64,000 bases of DNA from CAVQZA01 sp963718355 (lineage in GTDB: Bacteria; Actinomycetota; Thermoleophilia; Gaiellales; Gaiellaceae), in NCBI GenBank assembly GCA_963718355.1, contig CAVQZA010000012.1, positions 1 to 64,000 of the forward strand, given 5' to 3'. A program made the position numbers and the translations under genes. The notes beneath the pieces are model-generated. The model was not told where the DNA came from. It made no database searches and saw nothing but the letters and a program-made list of their open reading frames with translations. Position 1 is the stretch's first letter, and each line of letters starts with the position of its first letter. Below, piece after piece: positions 1 to 7,302 of this stretch.

Positions 1-460
1 TCGGTGCTGCGACCGGCGGCTTGACGATCAGGCCGCGGAGAGTCAGAACGCCCGCGGTGTCGACGCAGGCCGTCGCGCCCACCGTCGAGCCGGCGGGAAT
101 GGTCAGCGTGACCTGCTTGCCGACGAGGGACGAGCCGCTCTTGCTCGCGCCGGTCACGGTGAAGGCGACCGAGCCGGAGCCGTTCGTGCCACGCAGCTCG
201 ACGCGCTGGCACGAGGCGTTTCCGTGGCCGTGGTGGCCGTCGCCGTCGTCGCCCTTCTTCCCGGTCGTCGTGCCCGTCGTCGTCCCGGTCGTCGTGCCTG
301 TCGTCGTCCCCGTCGTCGTGCCCGTCGTCGTCCCGGTCGTCGTGCCGGTGGCCGTGGTCGACCCGTGCTTTCCGTCGCCGGCCTGAGTCGGCGACGCGAG
401 CGCGAGGGCGGATGCCAGCCCTGCGAGCGCGACGAGTCCAAGGAGCAGTTTCAATTTCAT
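1..460 (-). CDS. Secreted Thr/Gly-repeat protein, C-terminus cut by window edge
   Basis: The reading frame starts at ATG 460 behind an AGAGG ribosome-binding site and stays open to base 1, so at least 153 residues are present and the end is missing. The N-terminus is a clear Sec signal peptide (MKLKLLLGLVALAG, ending near SPTQA). A low-complexity linker of TTTG/TGTT units follows (about residues 38-66), then a charged His/Asp/Gly patch, then a small domain with two Cys (CQRVELRG and GATACVDTAG) that resembles a small beta-rich extracellular domain. Thr-rich linkers of this kind usually space surface domains from the wall; that role is inference. I do not recognise the family. It lies downstream of the rplL terminator, in the place where rpoB often sits. 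Confidence 0.75.
   Translation of the reverse strand, partial: MKLKLLLGLVALAGLASALALASPTQAGDGKHGSTTATGTTTGTTTGTTTGTTTGTTTGTTTGTTTGKKGDDGDGHHGHGNASCQRVELRGTNGSGSVAFTVTGASKSGSSLVGKQVTLTIPAGSTVGATACVDTAGVLTLRGLIVKPPVAAP
264..347 (-). repeat. Seven tandem 12-bp units coding for Thr-Thr-Thr-Gly
   Basis: Seven back-to-back copies of a 12-bp unit (plus strand gtcgtcgtgccc / gtcgtcgtcccg, varying only at the last bases). On the minus strand they encode the Thr/Gly linker of the secreted protein. The copies alternate between two variants, suggesting duplication of a 24-bp unit. The length is a multiple of three, so copy-number changes would keep the frame. Confidence 0.9.
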
Positions 461-557
461 ATCGAACAACCTCTTTCCCGATTGCGGTATCTCTCACTAG
501 TTGTCCGCCTCGGTAAGAACTTGCGCTGCGGTGTGTAAACGGGACGCAAAACGAGTG

Positions 558-577
558 AAGGCCGCTCGCGCGGCCCT
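558..577 (-). terminator. Hairpin terminator after rplL
   Basis: A GGCCGC/GCGGCC stem (560-565 with 570-575, TCGC loop on the plus strand), extended by two more pairs, lies about 30 bp past the rplL stop. On the minus strand it is followed by TTCACTCGTTTTGC, a modest T-rich tail. A second small GGGC/GCCC hairpin lies directly after the rplL stop (about 590-605). This probably ends the ribosomal protein transcript. Confidence 0.55.
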
Positions 578-605
578 CACCAACTCCTGCTCGGGCTTTC
601 GCCCG

Positions 606-992
606 CTACTTGATCTCGACGGCCGCGCCGGCCTCGTCGAGCTGGGCCTTGATCGAGTCGGCCTCCTCCTGGGCGACGCCCTCCTTGACGGGCTGGGGCG
701 CGCCGTCCACGAGGTCCTTGGCCTCCTTGAGGCCGAGACCCGTGATCGCGCGGACGACCTTGATCACCTGGATCTTCTTGTCGCCTGCACCCGTGAGGAT
801 CACGTCGAAGGTGGTCTTCTCCTCCGCCGCCTCGCCGCCGCCGCCGCCGGCTGCGGGAGCCGCAGCGACCGCGACCGGAGCAGCGGCGGTGACGCCCCAC
901 TCCTCCTCGAGCGCGTTCTTGAGCTCGACCAGCTCGAGCACGGTCATCTTGCCGAGCTGCTCGACGAGCTTCGTGGTGTCCGTTGCTGCCAT
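606..992 (-). CDS. rplL: 50S ribosomal protein L7/L12
   Basis: 128 residues, the normal length. The N-terminal dimerisation helix region (MTVLELVELKNALEEEWGV) is followed by an Ala/Gly-rich hinge (about residues 38-56) and the C-terminal factor-binding domain with the conserved KTTFDVIL and GLGLKEAKDLVDG motifs. It forms the stalk that recruits translational GTPases. It starts 3 bp after the rplJ stop, and its ribosome-binding site (AGGAGG) lies inside the rplJ end, so the two are translationally coupled, as expected for the L10-L12 complex. Confidence 0.97.
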   Translation of the reverse strand: MAATDTTKLVEQLGKMTVLELVELKNALEEEWGVTAAAPVAVAAAPAAGGGGGEAAEEKTTFDVILTGAGDKKIQVIKVVRAITGLGLKEAKDLVDGAPQPVKEGVAQEEADSIKAQLDEAGAAVEIK

Positions 993-995
993 TCC

Positions 996-1643
996 TCAGT
1001 CCTCCTGTGCTTCGTCAGATTCGTCGGATGTCGGTTCTTCTTCCACTGCTTCCGGCTCGGGATCCGGCTCCGCGACGACTGCCTCGGGCTCGGGCTCGGG
1101 CTCGGGGACGGTCTCGCCCTGGGCCTTCAGCTGCTCGATGCGGGCGTCGATCACGCCCACGAGATCGCGCAGCGGCGCCGTGAAGATGCCGACGACGCTC
1201 GAAAGCGGGCCGGCGAGGGCACTCACGAGCTGGGCCCGCAGGACATCCGTGGGCGGCAGCTTCGCGAGGTTGTCGACGTCGTCGGCCGTGATCGCCTTGC
1301 CGTCGAGGACGCCGCCGCGGATCACGAGGATCTTCGTCGACTTCACCGCGTCGGACAGCGCCTTCGCGACCGCGACCGGATCGCCGTCGGCCTCCAGGAA
1401 CGCGATCGCGGACGGGCCTTCGAGCATCGCGAGCACCGCGTCGGAGCCGGTGGCCTCCGCCGCGCGACGGGTCAGCGTGTTCTTGACGACCGAGAAGCGG
1501 GCGCCGTGCTTGAGCAGCTCACCGCGCAGGCCGTCGATCTCGGGCATGGTCAGCCCGCGATAGTCGGTGACGATCAGCGTCTGCGAATTCTGCAGCCGCT
1601 CGGTCAGCTCGGTGATCACTCGTTCCTTCTCGCTCTTGTGCAT
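996..1643 (-). CDS. rplJ: 50S ribosomal protein L10
   Basis: 215 residues. The L10 core (TLIVTDYRGLTMPEIDGLR, VVKNTLTRRAA, GPSAIAFLE) covers residues 1-170 and anchors the L7/L12 stalk to 23S rRNA. The last 40 or so residues are an extra Glu/Pro/Asp-rich acidic tail, making the protein longer than the 165-175 residues typical of the family; such tails occur in some Actinobacteria. The start is ATG 1643 with a strong AAGGAGGTGAGAG ribosome-binding site just downstream of a terminator-like hairpin. Expected to be feedback regulated through the leader before it. Confidence 0.97.
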   Translation of the reverse strand: MHKSEKERVITELTERLQNSQTLIVTDYRGLTMPEIDGLRGELLKHGARFSVVKNTLTRRAAEATGSDAVLAMLEGPSAIAFLEADGDPVAVAKALSDAVKSTKILVIRGGVLDGKAITADDVDNLAKLPPTDVLRAQLVSALAGPLSSVVGIFTAPLRDLVGVIDARIEQLKAQGETVPEPEPEPEAVVAEPDPEPEAVEEEPTSDESDEAQED

Positions 1644-1794
1644 CTCTCACCTCCTTGAAAAAACAGTCGAGCCCGCACATGGGCGGGCTCGGAGGGAGAT
1701 GCGCGCGAGGCGCTCTCGTCCGGTCCGCCTCGGCCGGTCTTCTGCCCCGTGGGGCTGCCGGCTGTCTCTGGCGACGGGCGTGGATACGGGAAAC
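1644..1794 (-). promoter_or_regulatory. L10-type leader region between rplA and rplJ
   Basis: A 151-bp untranslated gap separates rplA from rplJ in an otherwise tightly packed cluster. On the minus strand it holds GC-rich stem elements (CCGGCAGCCCCACGGGGCAG, then CCGGCCGAGGCGGACCGG) and finally a perfect 9-bp hairpin before the rplJ ribosome-binding site. Position and content fit the conserved L10 leader, in which L10(L12)4 binds the mRNA to repress its own synthesis. That function is known for the family and inferred here. Confidence 0.65.
1658..1691 (-). terminator. Intrinsic terminator/attenuator hairpin ahead of rplJ
   Basis: A perfect 9-bp stem CGAGCCCGC/GCGGGCTCG (1668-1676 with 1683-1691, 6-nt loop) is followed on the minus strand by ACTG and six T residues (1658-1663). 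The rplJ ribosome-binding site starts immediately after. It can either end the rplKA transcript or act as an attenuator within the L10 leader. Confidence 0.75.
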
Positions 1795-2526
1795 CTAGGC
1801 CGGGACCTTCTCCTCGGAGAGCTCCTCGGTGATGCCCTTCGTCTTCTGCGAGTCGACGTGGACCCCGGGGCCCATCGTGCTCGCGAGCGTGATCTGCTGG
1901 ATGTAGCGCCCCTTCGCGGCGGCCGGCTTGACGCGGACGATCTCCTCGACCAGCGCGGCGTAGTTCTCGAGCAGCTCCTTCTCGGGGAAGCTCTTCTTGC
2001 CGATCGCGACGTGGACGTTCGCGGTCTTGTCGGTGCGGTACTCGAGCTTGCCGGCCTTCGCGTCCTTGACCGCCTTGGCGATGTCGAACGTGACCGTGCC
2101 CGTCTTCGGGTTCGGCATCAGGCCGCGGGGACCGAGCACGCGCCCGAGCTTGCCGACGTTGCCCATCTGGTCGGGCGTGGCGATCGCGACGTCGAACTCG
2201 GTGAAGCCCTCCTCGACCTTCGCGGCGAGATCGGCCGAGCCGACCACGTCCGCGCCGGCCTCCTCCGCCTCGCGCGCCTTGTCGCCCTCGGCGAATACGG
2301 CGACCCGCACCTCGCGGCCGGTGCCGTGCGGCAGCATCAGCGTGCCGCGCAGCTGCTCGTCGGCGTGGCGGACGTTGAGGCCGAGGCGGAAGTGCGCCTC
2401 GATCGTCTCGTCGAACTTCGCCGTCTGGAGCTCCTTGAGCAGCCGGATCGCCTCGAGCGGCGTGTAGTCGCGCTCGCGGTCGACCGCTGCCTTCGCGGAG
2501 CGATATGCCTTGCCGTGTGCGCTCAT
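1795..2526 (-). CDS. rplA: 50S ribosomal protein L1
   Basis: 243 residues, typical length. Conserved L1 motifs are present: KFDETIEAHFRLG near the N-terminus, GTGREVRVAVFA, the domain II signature VGKLGRVLGPRGLMPNPKTGTV around residues 122-143, and GPGVHVD near the end. L1 binds 23S rRNA at the mobile stalk and, in many bacteria, represses the rplKA mRNA. ATG 2526 overlaps the rplK stop by 4 bp (ATGA), so the two are coupled. Confidence 0.97.
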   Translation of the reverse strand: MSAHGKAYRSAKAAVDRERDYTPLEAIRLLKELQTAKFDETIEAHFRLGLNVRHADEQLRGTLMLPHGTGREVRVAVFAEGDKAREAEEAGADVVGSADLAAKVEEGFTEFDVAIATPDQMGNVGKLGRVLGPRGLMPNPKTGTVTFDIAKAVKDAKAGKLEYRTDKTANVHVAIGKKSFPEKELLENYAALVEEIVRVKPAAAKGRYIQQITLASTMGPGVHVDSQKTKGITEELSEEKVPA

Positions 2527-2948
2527 GCCTCCACCTCCACGCCCATGGACCGGGCGGTACCGGCGATCACCTTCATCGCCTGCTCGACGTCACGCGCGTT
2601 GAGGTCGACCAGCTTCATCTCGGCGATCTGGCGGAGCTGAGCCTTGCTGATCTTGCCGACCTTCTCGCGGTTGGGCTCGGCCGAGCCCTTCTCGATCCGC
2701 AGCGCCTCCTTGATCAGGACGGCCGCCGGCGGCGTCTTCGTGATGAAGGTGAACGAGCGATCCTCGTAGACGGTGATCTCGACCGGCGTGATGCGGCCGT
2801 TCTCCTGCGCGGTCTGCGCGTTGAAGGCCTTGCAGAACTCCATGATGTTGACGCCGTGCTGGCCGAGCGCAGGACCGACCGGCGGCGCAGGGTTGGCCTG
2901 CCCGCCGGGGATCTGCAGCTTGATGAGTGTGAGAACCTTTTTTGCCAT
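2523..2948 (-). CDS. rplK: 50S ribosomal protein L11
   Basis: 141 residues from ATG 2948 (MAKKVLTLIKLQIPGGQANP), exactly the usual length. The N-terminal domain has the proline-rich PAPPVGPALGQHGVN thiostrepton-binding segment and the C-terminal rRNA-binding domain ends in GTARSMGVEVEA. It forms the GTPase-associated centre with 23S rRNA. An in-frame GTG at 2996 would add 16 residues not found in the family and would place the 2977-2994 hairpin inside the coding region, so I reject it. Confidence 0.97.
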   Translation of the reverse strand: MAKKVLTLIKLQIPGGQANPAPPVGPALGQHGVNIMEFCKAFNAQTAQENGRITPVEITVYEDRSFTFITKTPPAAVLIKEALRIEKGSAEPNREKVGKISKAQLRQIAEMKLVDLNARDVEQAMKVIAGTARSMGVEVEA

Positions 2949-2976
2949 TTTGCGTGTGTCCGTTTCAAATGTGCGA

Positions 2977-2994
2977 GCCAGACTGAAGTCTGGC
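2977..2994 (-). other. Inverted repeat between nusG and rplK
   Basis: A GCCAGAC/GTCTGGC stem with a four-base loop, flanked by further partial pairing (GC..CGC), sits in the 55-bp gap between the nusG stop and the rplK start. No T-run follows, so it is not a classic terminator. It could be an RNA processing site or part of an rplK leader; function unknown. Confidence 0.5.
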
Positions 2995-3003
2995 ACGCGA
3001 TTA

Positions 3004-3534
3004 CTAATCGAGCTTCTTGACCTGGTCGAATCCGAGCTCTACCGGCACTTGGCGTTCGAAGATGTCCACCAGCACTTTGAGCTTCTGCTGGTCGGGATTG
3101 ACGTCGACGATCTCGCCGTCGAAGTCGGAAAGCGGCCCTGAGGTTACCTTCACCGACTCGCCGAGGGTGAACTCGACCGTCGTGCGTGGGCGGTCGCCGG
3201 TCGCGGCGCCCGTGTGCAGGATGCGGTCGACCTCGGGCTGCGAGAGCGGCACGGGCTTGGAGCCGGCGCCGACGAAGCCGGTGACGCCGGGCGTGTTCTT
3301 CACGACCGACCAGGCGTCGTCGTTCAGGTCCATGTTCACGAGCACGTAGCCCGGGAGCACGCGCTTCTCGATCTGCACCTTCTGCCCGTCCTTCGTCTCG
3401 ATCACCTGCTCGGTCGGGACGACGACACGGCGGAAGCGCGGCGCCTGATTCATGGACATGATCCGGTGCTCGAGATTGGCCTTCACCTTGTTCTCGTGGC
3501 CGGAATACGTGTTGATCACATACCAGAGGAACAT
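3004..3534 (-). CDS. nusG: Transcription termination/antitermination protein NusG
   Basis: 176 residues from ATG 3534 (MFLWYVINTYSGHENKVKANL), 2 bp after the secE stop. The NGN domain (residues 1-110) carries the conserved WYVINTYSGHE and LPGYVLVNMD and PGVTGFVG motifs. The KOW domain follows (GESVKVTSGPLSDFDGEI, about 120-150). It binds RNA polymerase and couples it to Rho or the ribosome. A longer in-frame start at 3690 would overlap secE by over 150 bp and encode non-homologous Arg-rich sequence. Confidence 0.96.
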   Translation of the reverse strand: MFLWYVINTYSGHENKVKANLEHRIMSMNQAPRFRRVVVPTEQVIETKDGQKVQIEKRVLPGYVLVNMDLNDDAWSVVKNTPGVTGFVGAGSKPVPLSQPEVDRILHTGAATGDRPRTTVEFTLGESVKVTSGPLSDFDGEIVDVNPDQQKLKVLVDIFERQVPVELGFDQVKKLD

Positions 3535-3536
3535 GT

Positions 3537-3869
3537 CTACCTGAGCAGAGCTCCCTTCAAGACGTGCTTCCAGAGGAGGTCGTTCGCCCACAGGTAGGTG
3601 CCGACGATCACGCACGCGATGATCACGACGGCGGTCCCGGTCAGGAGCTGGTGCTGCGTGGGCCAGTCGACCTTCTTGAGCTCGCCCCACGACTCTTGGA
3701 TGAAACGCTTGGTGCCGCCGCCGGGCACGCGCCGGCCGCCGCCCTGGGTCTTGACGGGCTGCGCGGAGGGACGCGCGGCCGCTGCACGCGACTGCGTGCG
3801 CTGGGCGCTGGACGACTGCTCGCGCGCGGCGCGCTTGGCGCGCCGTTCGGACCGGGTCTCTTTGGCCAC
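3537..3869 (-). CDS. secE: Preprotein translocase subunit SecE
   Basis: 110 residues starting at GTG 3869. About 50 basic, Gln/Ala-rich residues come first, then the conserved amphipathic helix (FIQESWGELKKVDWPTQ) and a single transmembrane helix (about residues 77-97, TAVVIIACVIVGTYLW). SecE clamps SecY in the inner-membrane Sec channel. The long basic N-terminal extension is common in Actinobacteria. It sits between rpmG and nusG in the standard order. Confidence 0.95.
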   Translation of the reverse strand: MAKETRSERRAKRAAREQSSSAQRTQSRAAAARPSAQPVKTQGGGRRVPGGGTKRFIQESWGELKKVDWPTQHQLLTGTAVVIIACVIVGTYLWANDLLWKHVLKGALLR

Positions 3870-3873
3870 GGGT

Positions 3874-4035
3874 CTAGCGGGTCTCCCGGTGCGGGGTGTG
3901 CTTCCCGCACCAGCGGCAGAACTTCGAGAACTCGACGCGGTCGGGATCGTTCCGCTTCGACTTCTGCGTCTGGTAGTTGCGTCGCTTGCAGTCGTTGCAG
4001 GCGAGCGTGATTGCGACTCTGACTCCGGTGGCCAT
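3874..4035 (-). CDS. rpmG: 50S ribosomal protein L33
   Basis: 53 residues from ATG 4035 (MATGVRVAITLACNDCKRRNY), stopping 4 bp before the secE start. It retains the four zinc-binding cysteines in two CxxC pairs (CNDC and CRWC), so it is the zinc-containing C+ form. Length and sequence are typical. It lies directly after the tRNA-Met gene, as in mycobacteria. Confidence 0.95.
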   Translation of the reverse strand: MATGVRVAITLACNDCKRRNYQTQKSKRNDPDRVEFSKFCRWCGKHTPHRETR

Positions 4036-4072
4036 GTTGAATTCTCTTTCTTGTTCCTGGGGCGCTGAAGAG

Positions 4073-4146
4073 TAGCGGCGGCAGGACTCGAACCTGCGAC
4101 ACGCGGATTATGATTCCGCTGCTCTAACCAACTGAGCTACGCCGCC
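4073..4146 (-). tRNA. tRNA-Met (anticodon CAU)
   Basis: A full 74-nt cloverleaf on the minus strand: acceptor GGCGGCG with CGCCGCT (a G-U first pair), D arm TAGCTCAGTTGGTTAGAGC, anticodon stem GCGGA/TCCGC around loop ATCATAA with anticodon CAT, and T arm GCAGG TTCGAGT CCTGC. CCA is not encoded. The first base pair exists and no initiator-type C1-A72 mismatch is seen, so this is an elongator-type CAU tRNA. A tRNA-Ile with lysidine-modified CAU is the alternative, but position next to rpmG/secE favours Met. Confidence 0.93.
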
Positions 4147-4173
4147 GCGACTCGCCGGAGTTTAGCAGCCGTC

Positions 4174-4890
4174 TCAGGGAAGCGGGACGAGCAGGCCCCG
4201 GCCTGCGAAGCCGACGAGATGATCGAGCGTTTCGAGGTAGCGGCGCTCGAGGAAGCCGGTGCTGCGCAGCGCCCAGAGCGCTTCGCCCTGCACCCACGCG
4301 GCATCGCGCGCGCGGGAGACGTTCCACATCGCGATCCGGTCGTCCGCGGGGCCGAGTGTCGCGTCGACGATCCCGACGAAACCGGTGTCGAACCAGTGCT
4401 TCACCGCCGTCTCGGTCTTGGCCAGCAGGACGTTGACCTTCACGTAGTCGTCGTGCTCGGGGCTCGGGTCGGCGAGCTTCAGCTTCAGCGCCTGCCAGGT
4501 CGTCACGATCGCGACCGGGAGATCGCGATTGATGTGCGCGTTCATCCCGGCGAGGGCGAACTGGATCGGCGCGATCCGCGGCGTCGAGCGCGCAGCGAAC
4601 AGCGGCAGCCAGGCCCTCGGCGCCTTCGCAGGGGACGAGGCCCAGGCGCGCAGCGCGTCGAGATAGAGGTTCACGAAGACGACATCGAGGTGGGCCAGGC
4701 ACTTCGGGTCCGCGAACTTCTGGCCCGCGAGCTCGGCCTCGACCGCCTCGGTGACGGCGCGGTAGAGGCGCGTGAACCAGACGATGCCGTCATTCGGTGG
4801 GAGGGCGGCCTCGATCGCGTGGAAGCGGGCGATCGCTTCGGCCACGTCCTGAACCGCAGGTGCCGAGAGGATCTTCGGCAGCGCGCTCAC
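4174..4890 (-). CDS. DUF5995 family protein
   Basis: 238 residues from GTG 4890, overlapping the lutC stop by 4 bp (GTGA). The sequence matches my recollection of the DUF5995 family: a soluble, mostly helical protein with WFTRLYRAVTEAVEAEL, HLDVVFVNLYLDAL, GMNAHINRDLP and WNVSRARDAAW as the most family-like stretches. No signal peptide. The His/Asn/Asp-rich motif AHINRDL could bind metal. Function is unknown. Coupling to lutC puts it in the lactate-oxidation operon; whether that is meaningful is open. Confidence 0.8.
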   Translation of the reverse strand: MSALPKILSAPAVQDVAEAIARFHAIEAALPPNDGIVWFTRLYRAVTEAVEAELAGQKFADPKCLAHLDVVFVNLYLDALRAWASSPAKAPRAWLPLFAARSTPRIAPIQFALAGMNAHINRDLPVAIVTTWQALKLKLADPSPEHDDYVKVNVLLAKTETAVKHWFDTGFVGIVDATLGPADDRIAMWNVSRARDAAWVQGEALWALRSTGFLERRYLETLDHLVGFAGRGLLVPLP

Positions 4891-5252
4891 GGCTCGAGCA
4901 CGACGTGCACCTCGCGGGGCCCGTGGACGCCGACGGCCAGCTTCTGCTCGATGTCGGCGCTGCGGCTCGGCCCCGTCACGATCGCGAGCGCGCTCGGCAG
5001 GTCGCCGCCGAGCTGCGCGAAGAGCGTGGCGAGATCCGGCAGCACGTCCGCCTCGCGCAGCAGCGAGATGTGGACGTCGGGCAGGAGCGAGTTGGCGCGC
5101 GGCTCCTCGGGCGAGGCGGAGAGGACGACGCTGCCGGTGTCGGCGAGGCCGCAGAGGGCGCGCGAGACACCGGCTCCCTCGATCTCCGGCGGACTGCCAC
5201 GGTGGACCGTGAAGCCGGCGGCGCTCGCGTTCTCGACGAACTGCTCGATCAC
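4887..5252 (-). CDS. lutC: LutC-type LUD-domain protein, short form
   Basis: 121 residues from GTG 5252, overlapping the lutB stop by 4 bp. It carries only the core of the LUD domain: GVSRALCGLADTGSVVL, the LPDVHISLLREADVLPDL strand and TGPSRSADIEQKLAVGVHGPREVHVVL at the C-terminus. LutC in Bacillus is about 240 residues, so the N-terminal half is absent; short LutC forms are common in Actinobacteria. With LutA and LutB it forms the iron-sulfur L-lactate oxidase system that delivers electrons from lactate to the respiratory chain. Confidence 0.9.
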   Translation of the reverse strand: MIEQFVENASAAGFTVHRGSPPEIEGAGVSRALCGLADTGSVVLSASPEEPRANSLLPDVHISLLREADVLPDLATLFAQLGGDLPSALAIVTGPSRSADIEQKLAVGVHGPREVHVVLEP

Positions 5253-6622
5253 CGGCGATCCCGGTAGCGGCGCCCGAGCTTCGGGAATGCGCGGCCCTGC
5301 GCCCAGACCTTGCCGGGCCCGGCGACTCCGGAGAGCGGCTGCCCGAGCCGGCCGAGCGCGGTCGAGAGCCGGTAGCCGAGCGGCGAGCTCCACGCGAAGG
5401 ACCAGGCGGTGAACGCGAGGCGCTCCCAACGGGAGGAGATCCCGCCCTCGGTCAGGTCCGCGCGCAGGTCGAGCAGCAGGTCGTGGAGCGGGATCTTGAC
5501 CGGGCACGCGTCGGTGCAGGCGCCGCAGAGCGAGGAGGCGTGCGGCAGCGCCGGCGCCTGTTCGAGCCCGACGAGCAGCGGCACGAGCACCGCGCCCATC
5601 GGCCCGGAGTAGACCGGCCCGTAGGCGCCGCCTCCGGCCTTGCGGTAGATCGGGCACACGTTGAGGCAGGCGCCGCAGCGGATGCAGTTCAGCATCTCCT
5701 CGTAGCGCGTGCCCCGCAGGTTCGAGCGGCCGTTGTCGAGGATCACGATGTGCAGCTCGTCAGGCCCGTCCACCTCGCCGGGGCGGCGCGGGCCCGTGAT
5801 CAGCGTCGTGTAGCTCGAGAGCTTCTGCCCGGTGGCGCTGCGGGCGAGCAGCCGCAGCAGCACCGAGAGCTCGGCCGTCGTCGGCACGAGGCGCTCCATC
5901 CCGACGAGCGAGATGTGCACGCGCGGGAGTGACGAGACGAGGCGCGCGTTGCCCTCGTTCTCGATGATGCAGATCGAGCCGGTCTCGGCAACGGCGAAGT
6001 TCGCGCCCGTGATCCCGACGTCGGCCCTGGTGAAGACCTCCCGCAGGCGCCCGCGCGCGAACAGCGTCAGGGAGGCCAGGTCGTCCGGGACATCGCTGCC
6101 CTCGAGCTGCGAGAAGAGCTCGGCTACGTCGCCGGCGGTCTTCTCGATCGCGGGCGCGACGATGTGCACCGGATGCTCGCCTGCGAGCTGGAGGATCCAC
6201 TCGCCGAGATCCGTCTCGACGACCTCCATCCCCGCGCCCTCGAGCGCGTCGTTGAGGCCGATCTCCTCGGTCGCCATCGACTTCGACTTGGCGACGAGCT
6301 TTGCGTTCGTGGCTTTGCAGATCTCGGTGATCGTGGCGCGCGCCTCGGCGGCGTCGGCGCAGCGGTGGACATGGCCGCCGCGGGCCTCGACCGCGGTCTG
6401 GAAGGCGTCGAGGTACTCGTCGAGCGCCTTGATCGTGCGGGTCTTGATCTCGCGGCCCTGCTCGCGCAGCGCCTGGACATCGTCGAGTGCGCCCCACGCC
6501 TCGAGCCGGTGGCCGTAGAGACGCGCGGTCGCGGTGTCGAGCGCCTCCTCGACGTGGTCGTTCGCAAGCGTGGTCTGCGCGACGGCGCGGAACCGGCCCG
6601 GCGGCTGGGTCAGCTCGCTCAT
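5249..6622 (-). CDS. lutB: L-lactate utilization iron-sulfur protein LutB
   Basis: 457 residues. The N-terminal LUD domain (about 60-300) contains KSKSMATEEIGLNDALE, ADVGITGANFAVAETGSI and the TGPRRPGEVDGPDELHIV motif. A double 4Fe-4S ferredoxin-like module follows (CIRCGACLNVCPIYR about residue 315, and CGACTDACPVKIPLHDLLL about 370), then the C-terminal DUF3390-like tail. It starts at ATG 6622 in a 4-bp overlap with lutA. Cytoplasmic or membrane-associated electron-transfer subunit of the lactate oxidase complex. Confidence 0.95.
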   Translation of the reverse strand: MSELTQPPGRFRAVAQTTLANDHVEEALDTATARLYGHRLEAWGALDDVQALREQGREIKTRTIKALDEYLDAFQTAVEARGGHVHRCADAAEARATITEICKATNAKLVAKSKSMATEEIGLNDALEGAGMEVVETDLGEWILQLAGEHPVHIVAPAIEKTAGDVAELFSQLEGSDVPDDLASLTLFARGRLREVFTRADVGITGANFAVAETGSICIIENEGNARLVSSLPRVHISLVGMERLVPTTAELSVLLRLLARSATGQKLSSYTTLITGPRRPGEVDGPDELHIVILDNGRSNLRGTRYEEMLNCIRCGACLNVCPIYRKAGGGAYGPVYSGPMGAVLVPLLVGLEQAPALPHASSLCGACTDACPVKIPLHDLLLDLRADLTEGGISSRWERLAFTAWSFAWSSPLGYRLSTALGRLGQPLSGVAGPGKVWAQGRAFPKLGRRYRDRR

Positions 6623-7302
6623 CCGAGCCCCTGCGCGAGCGCCGTGGCGAGATGGACGACGCGCGGGCCGCCGGTCTTCTCGGAGCGGCCGCGCAGGTGC
6701 GTGATGCAGCCCGGGTCGGCGGTGACGAGCGCCTCGGCTCCAGCGGCGCCGGCCAGCTTCTCGTCGGCCATCGCGAGCGAGATCTCCGGCTGGCGGACCG
6801 AGAACGTCCCGCCGAAGCCACAGCAGAGATCAGGCCGCGGCAGCGCCATGACCGTCGCGCCGGACGCCTCGAGCAGGCGGCGCGGCTCGTCGGAGATCCC
6901 CAGCTCGCGCAGCATGTGGCAGGACTCGTGATACGCAACGGTCCGGCCCTCGTTGAGCCGCCGCGGCTCGAAGCCGACCGAAGCGAGGAAGGCCGAGAGC
7001 TCGAAGACCTGCCACGGCTCCTCACCGAGCAGCTCGGGCAGGCGGTGCGCGACCATCGCGGCGCAGGAGCCCGAGGGCATCACGACCGGCGCCGAGCGCG
7101 AGAAGGCTTTCGCGAAGGTGCGGCCGACCCGCCGCGCCGCCTTGCGATGGCCCGCGTTGAAAGCCGGCTGGCCGCAGCAGACCTGCGAGCGGGGAAACTC
7201 GACATCGAAACCGGCCTCGCGCAACAGCGTTTCCGCATCCGCGACCGCGTCCGGAAAAGCGATGTCGCCGAGACACGTGGCGAAGAGCTGAACGGTGGGC
7301 AT
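6619..7302 (-). CDS. lutA: L-lactate utilization protein LutA (CCG-domain)
   Basis: 227 residues, slightly short of the usual 240. Two CCG (DUF224) domains are visible: the first has FATCLGD and SQVCCGQPAFNAG, the second YHESCHMLRELG and PDLCCGFGGTFSV, which together bind an unusual iron-sulfur cluster in this family. It overlaps the aldolase stop (TGATG) upstream and lutB downstream. It also resembles glycolate oxidase GlcF and heterodisulfide reductase HdrB, but the three-gene order fixes it as LutA. Confidence 0.94.
   Translation of the reverse strand: MPTVQLFATCLGDIAFPDAVADAETLLREAGFDVEFPRSQVCCGQPAFNAGHRKAARRVGRTFAKAFSRSAPVVMPSGSCAAMVAHRLPELLGEEPWQVFELSAFLASVGFEPRRLNEGRTVAYHESCHMLRELGISDEPRRLLEASGATVMALPRPDLCCGFGGTFSVRQPEISLAMADEKLAGAAGAEALVTADPGCITHLRGRSEKTGGPRVVHLATALAQGLG

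Noticed and set aside
264..347. Tandem repeats considered as CRISPR
   Set aside because: 12-bp units without spacers, in frame within a coding gene; no cas genes anywhere in the window.
21..386. Plus-strand frame with repeated Pro-Val-Val-Val
   Set aside because: It is the complement of the Thr/Gly repeat in the secreted protein, which has the signal peptide and ribosome-binding site.
3004..3690. NusG with a 52-residue N-terminal extension
   Set aside because: It would overlap most of secE, and the extension is the antiphase reading of secE; the family start is at 3534.
4887..5657. LutC extended to 256 residues
   Set aside because: The extra N-terminal part is the out-of-frame reading of lutB; a GTGA overlap at 5249-5252 gives a natural start.
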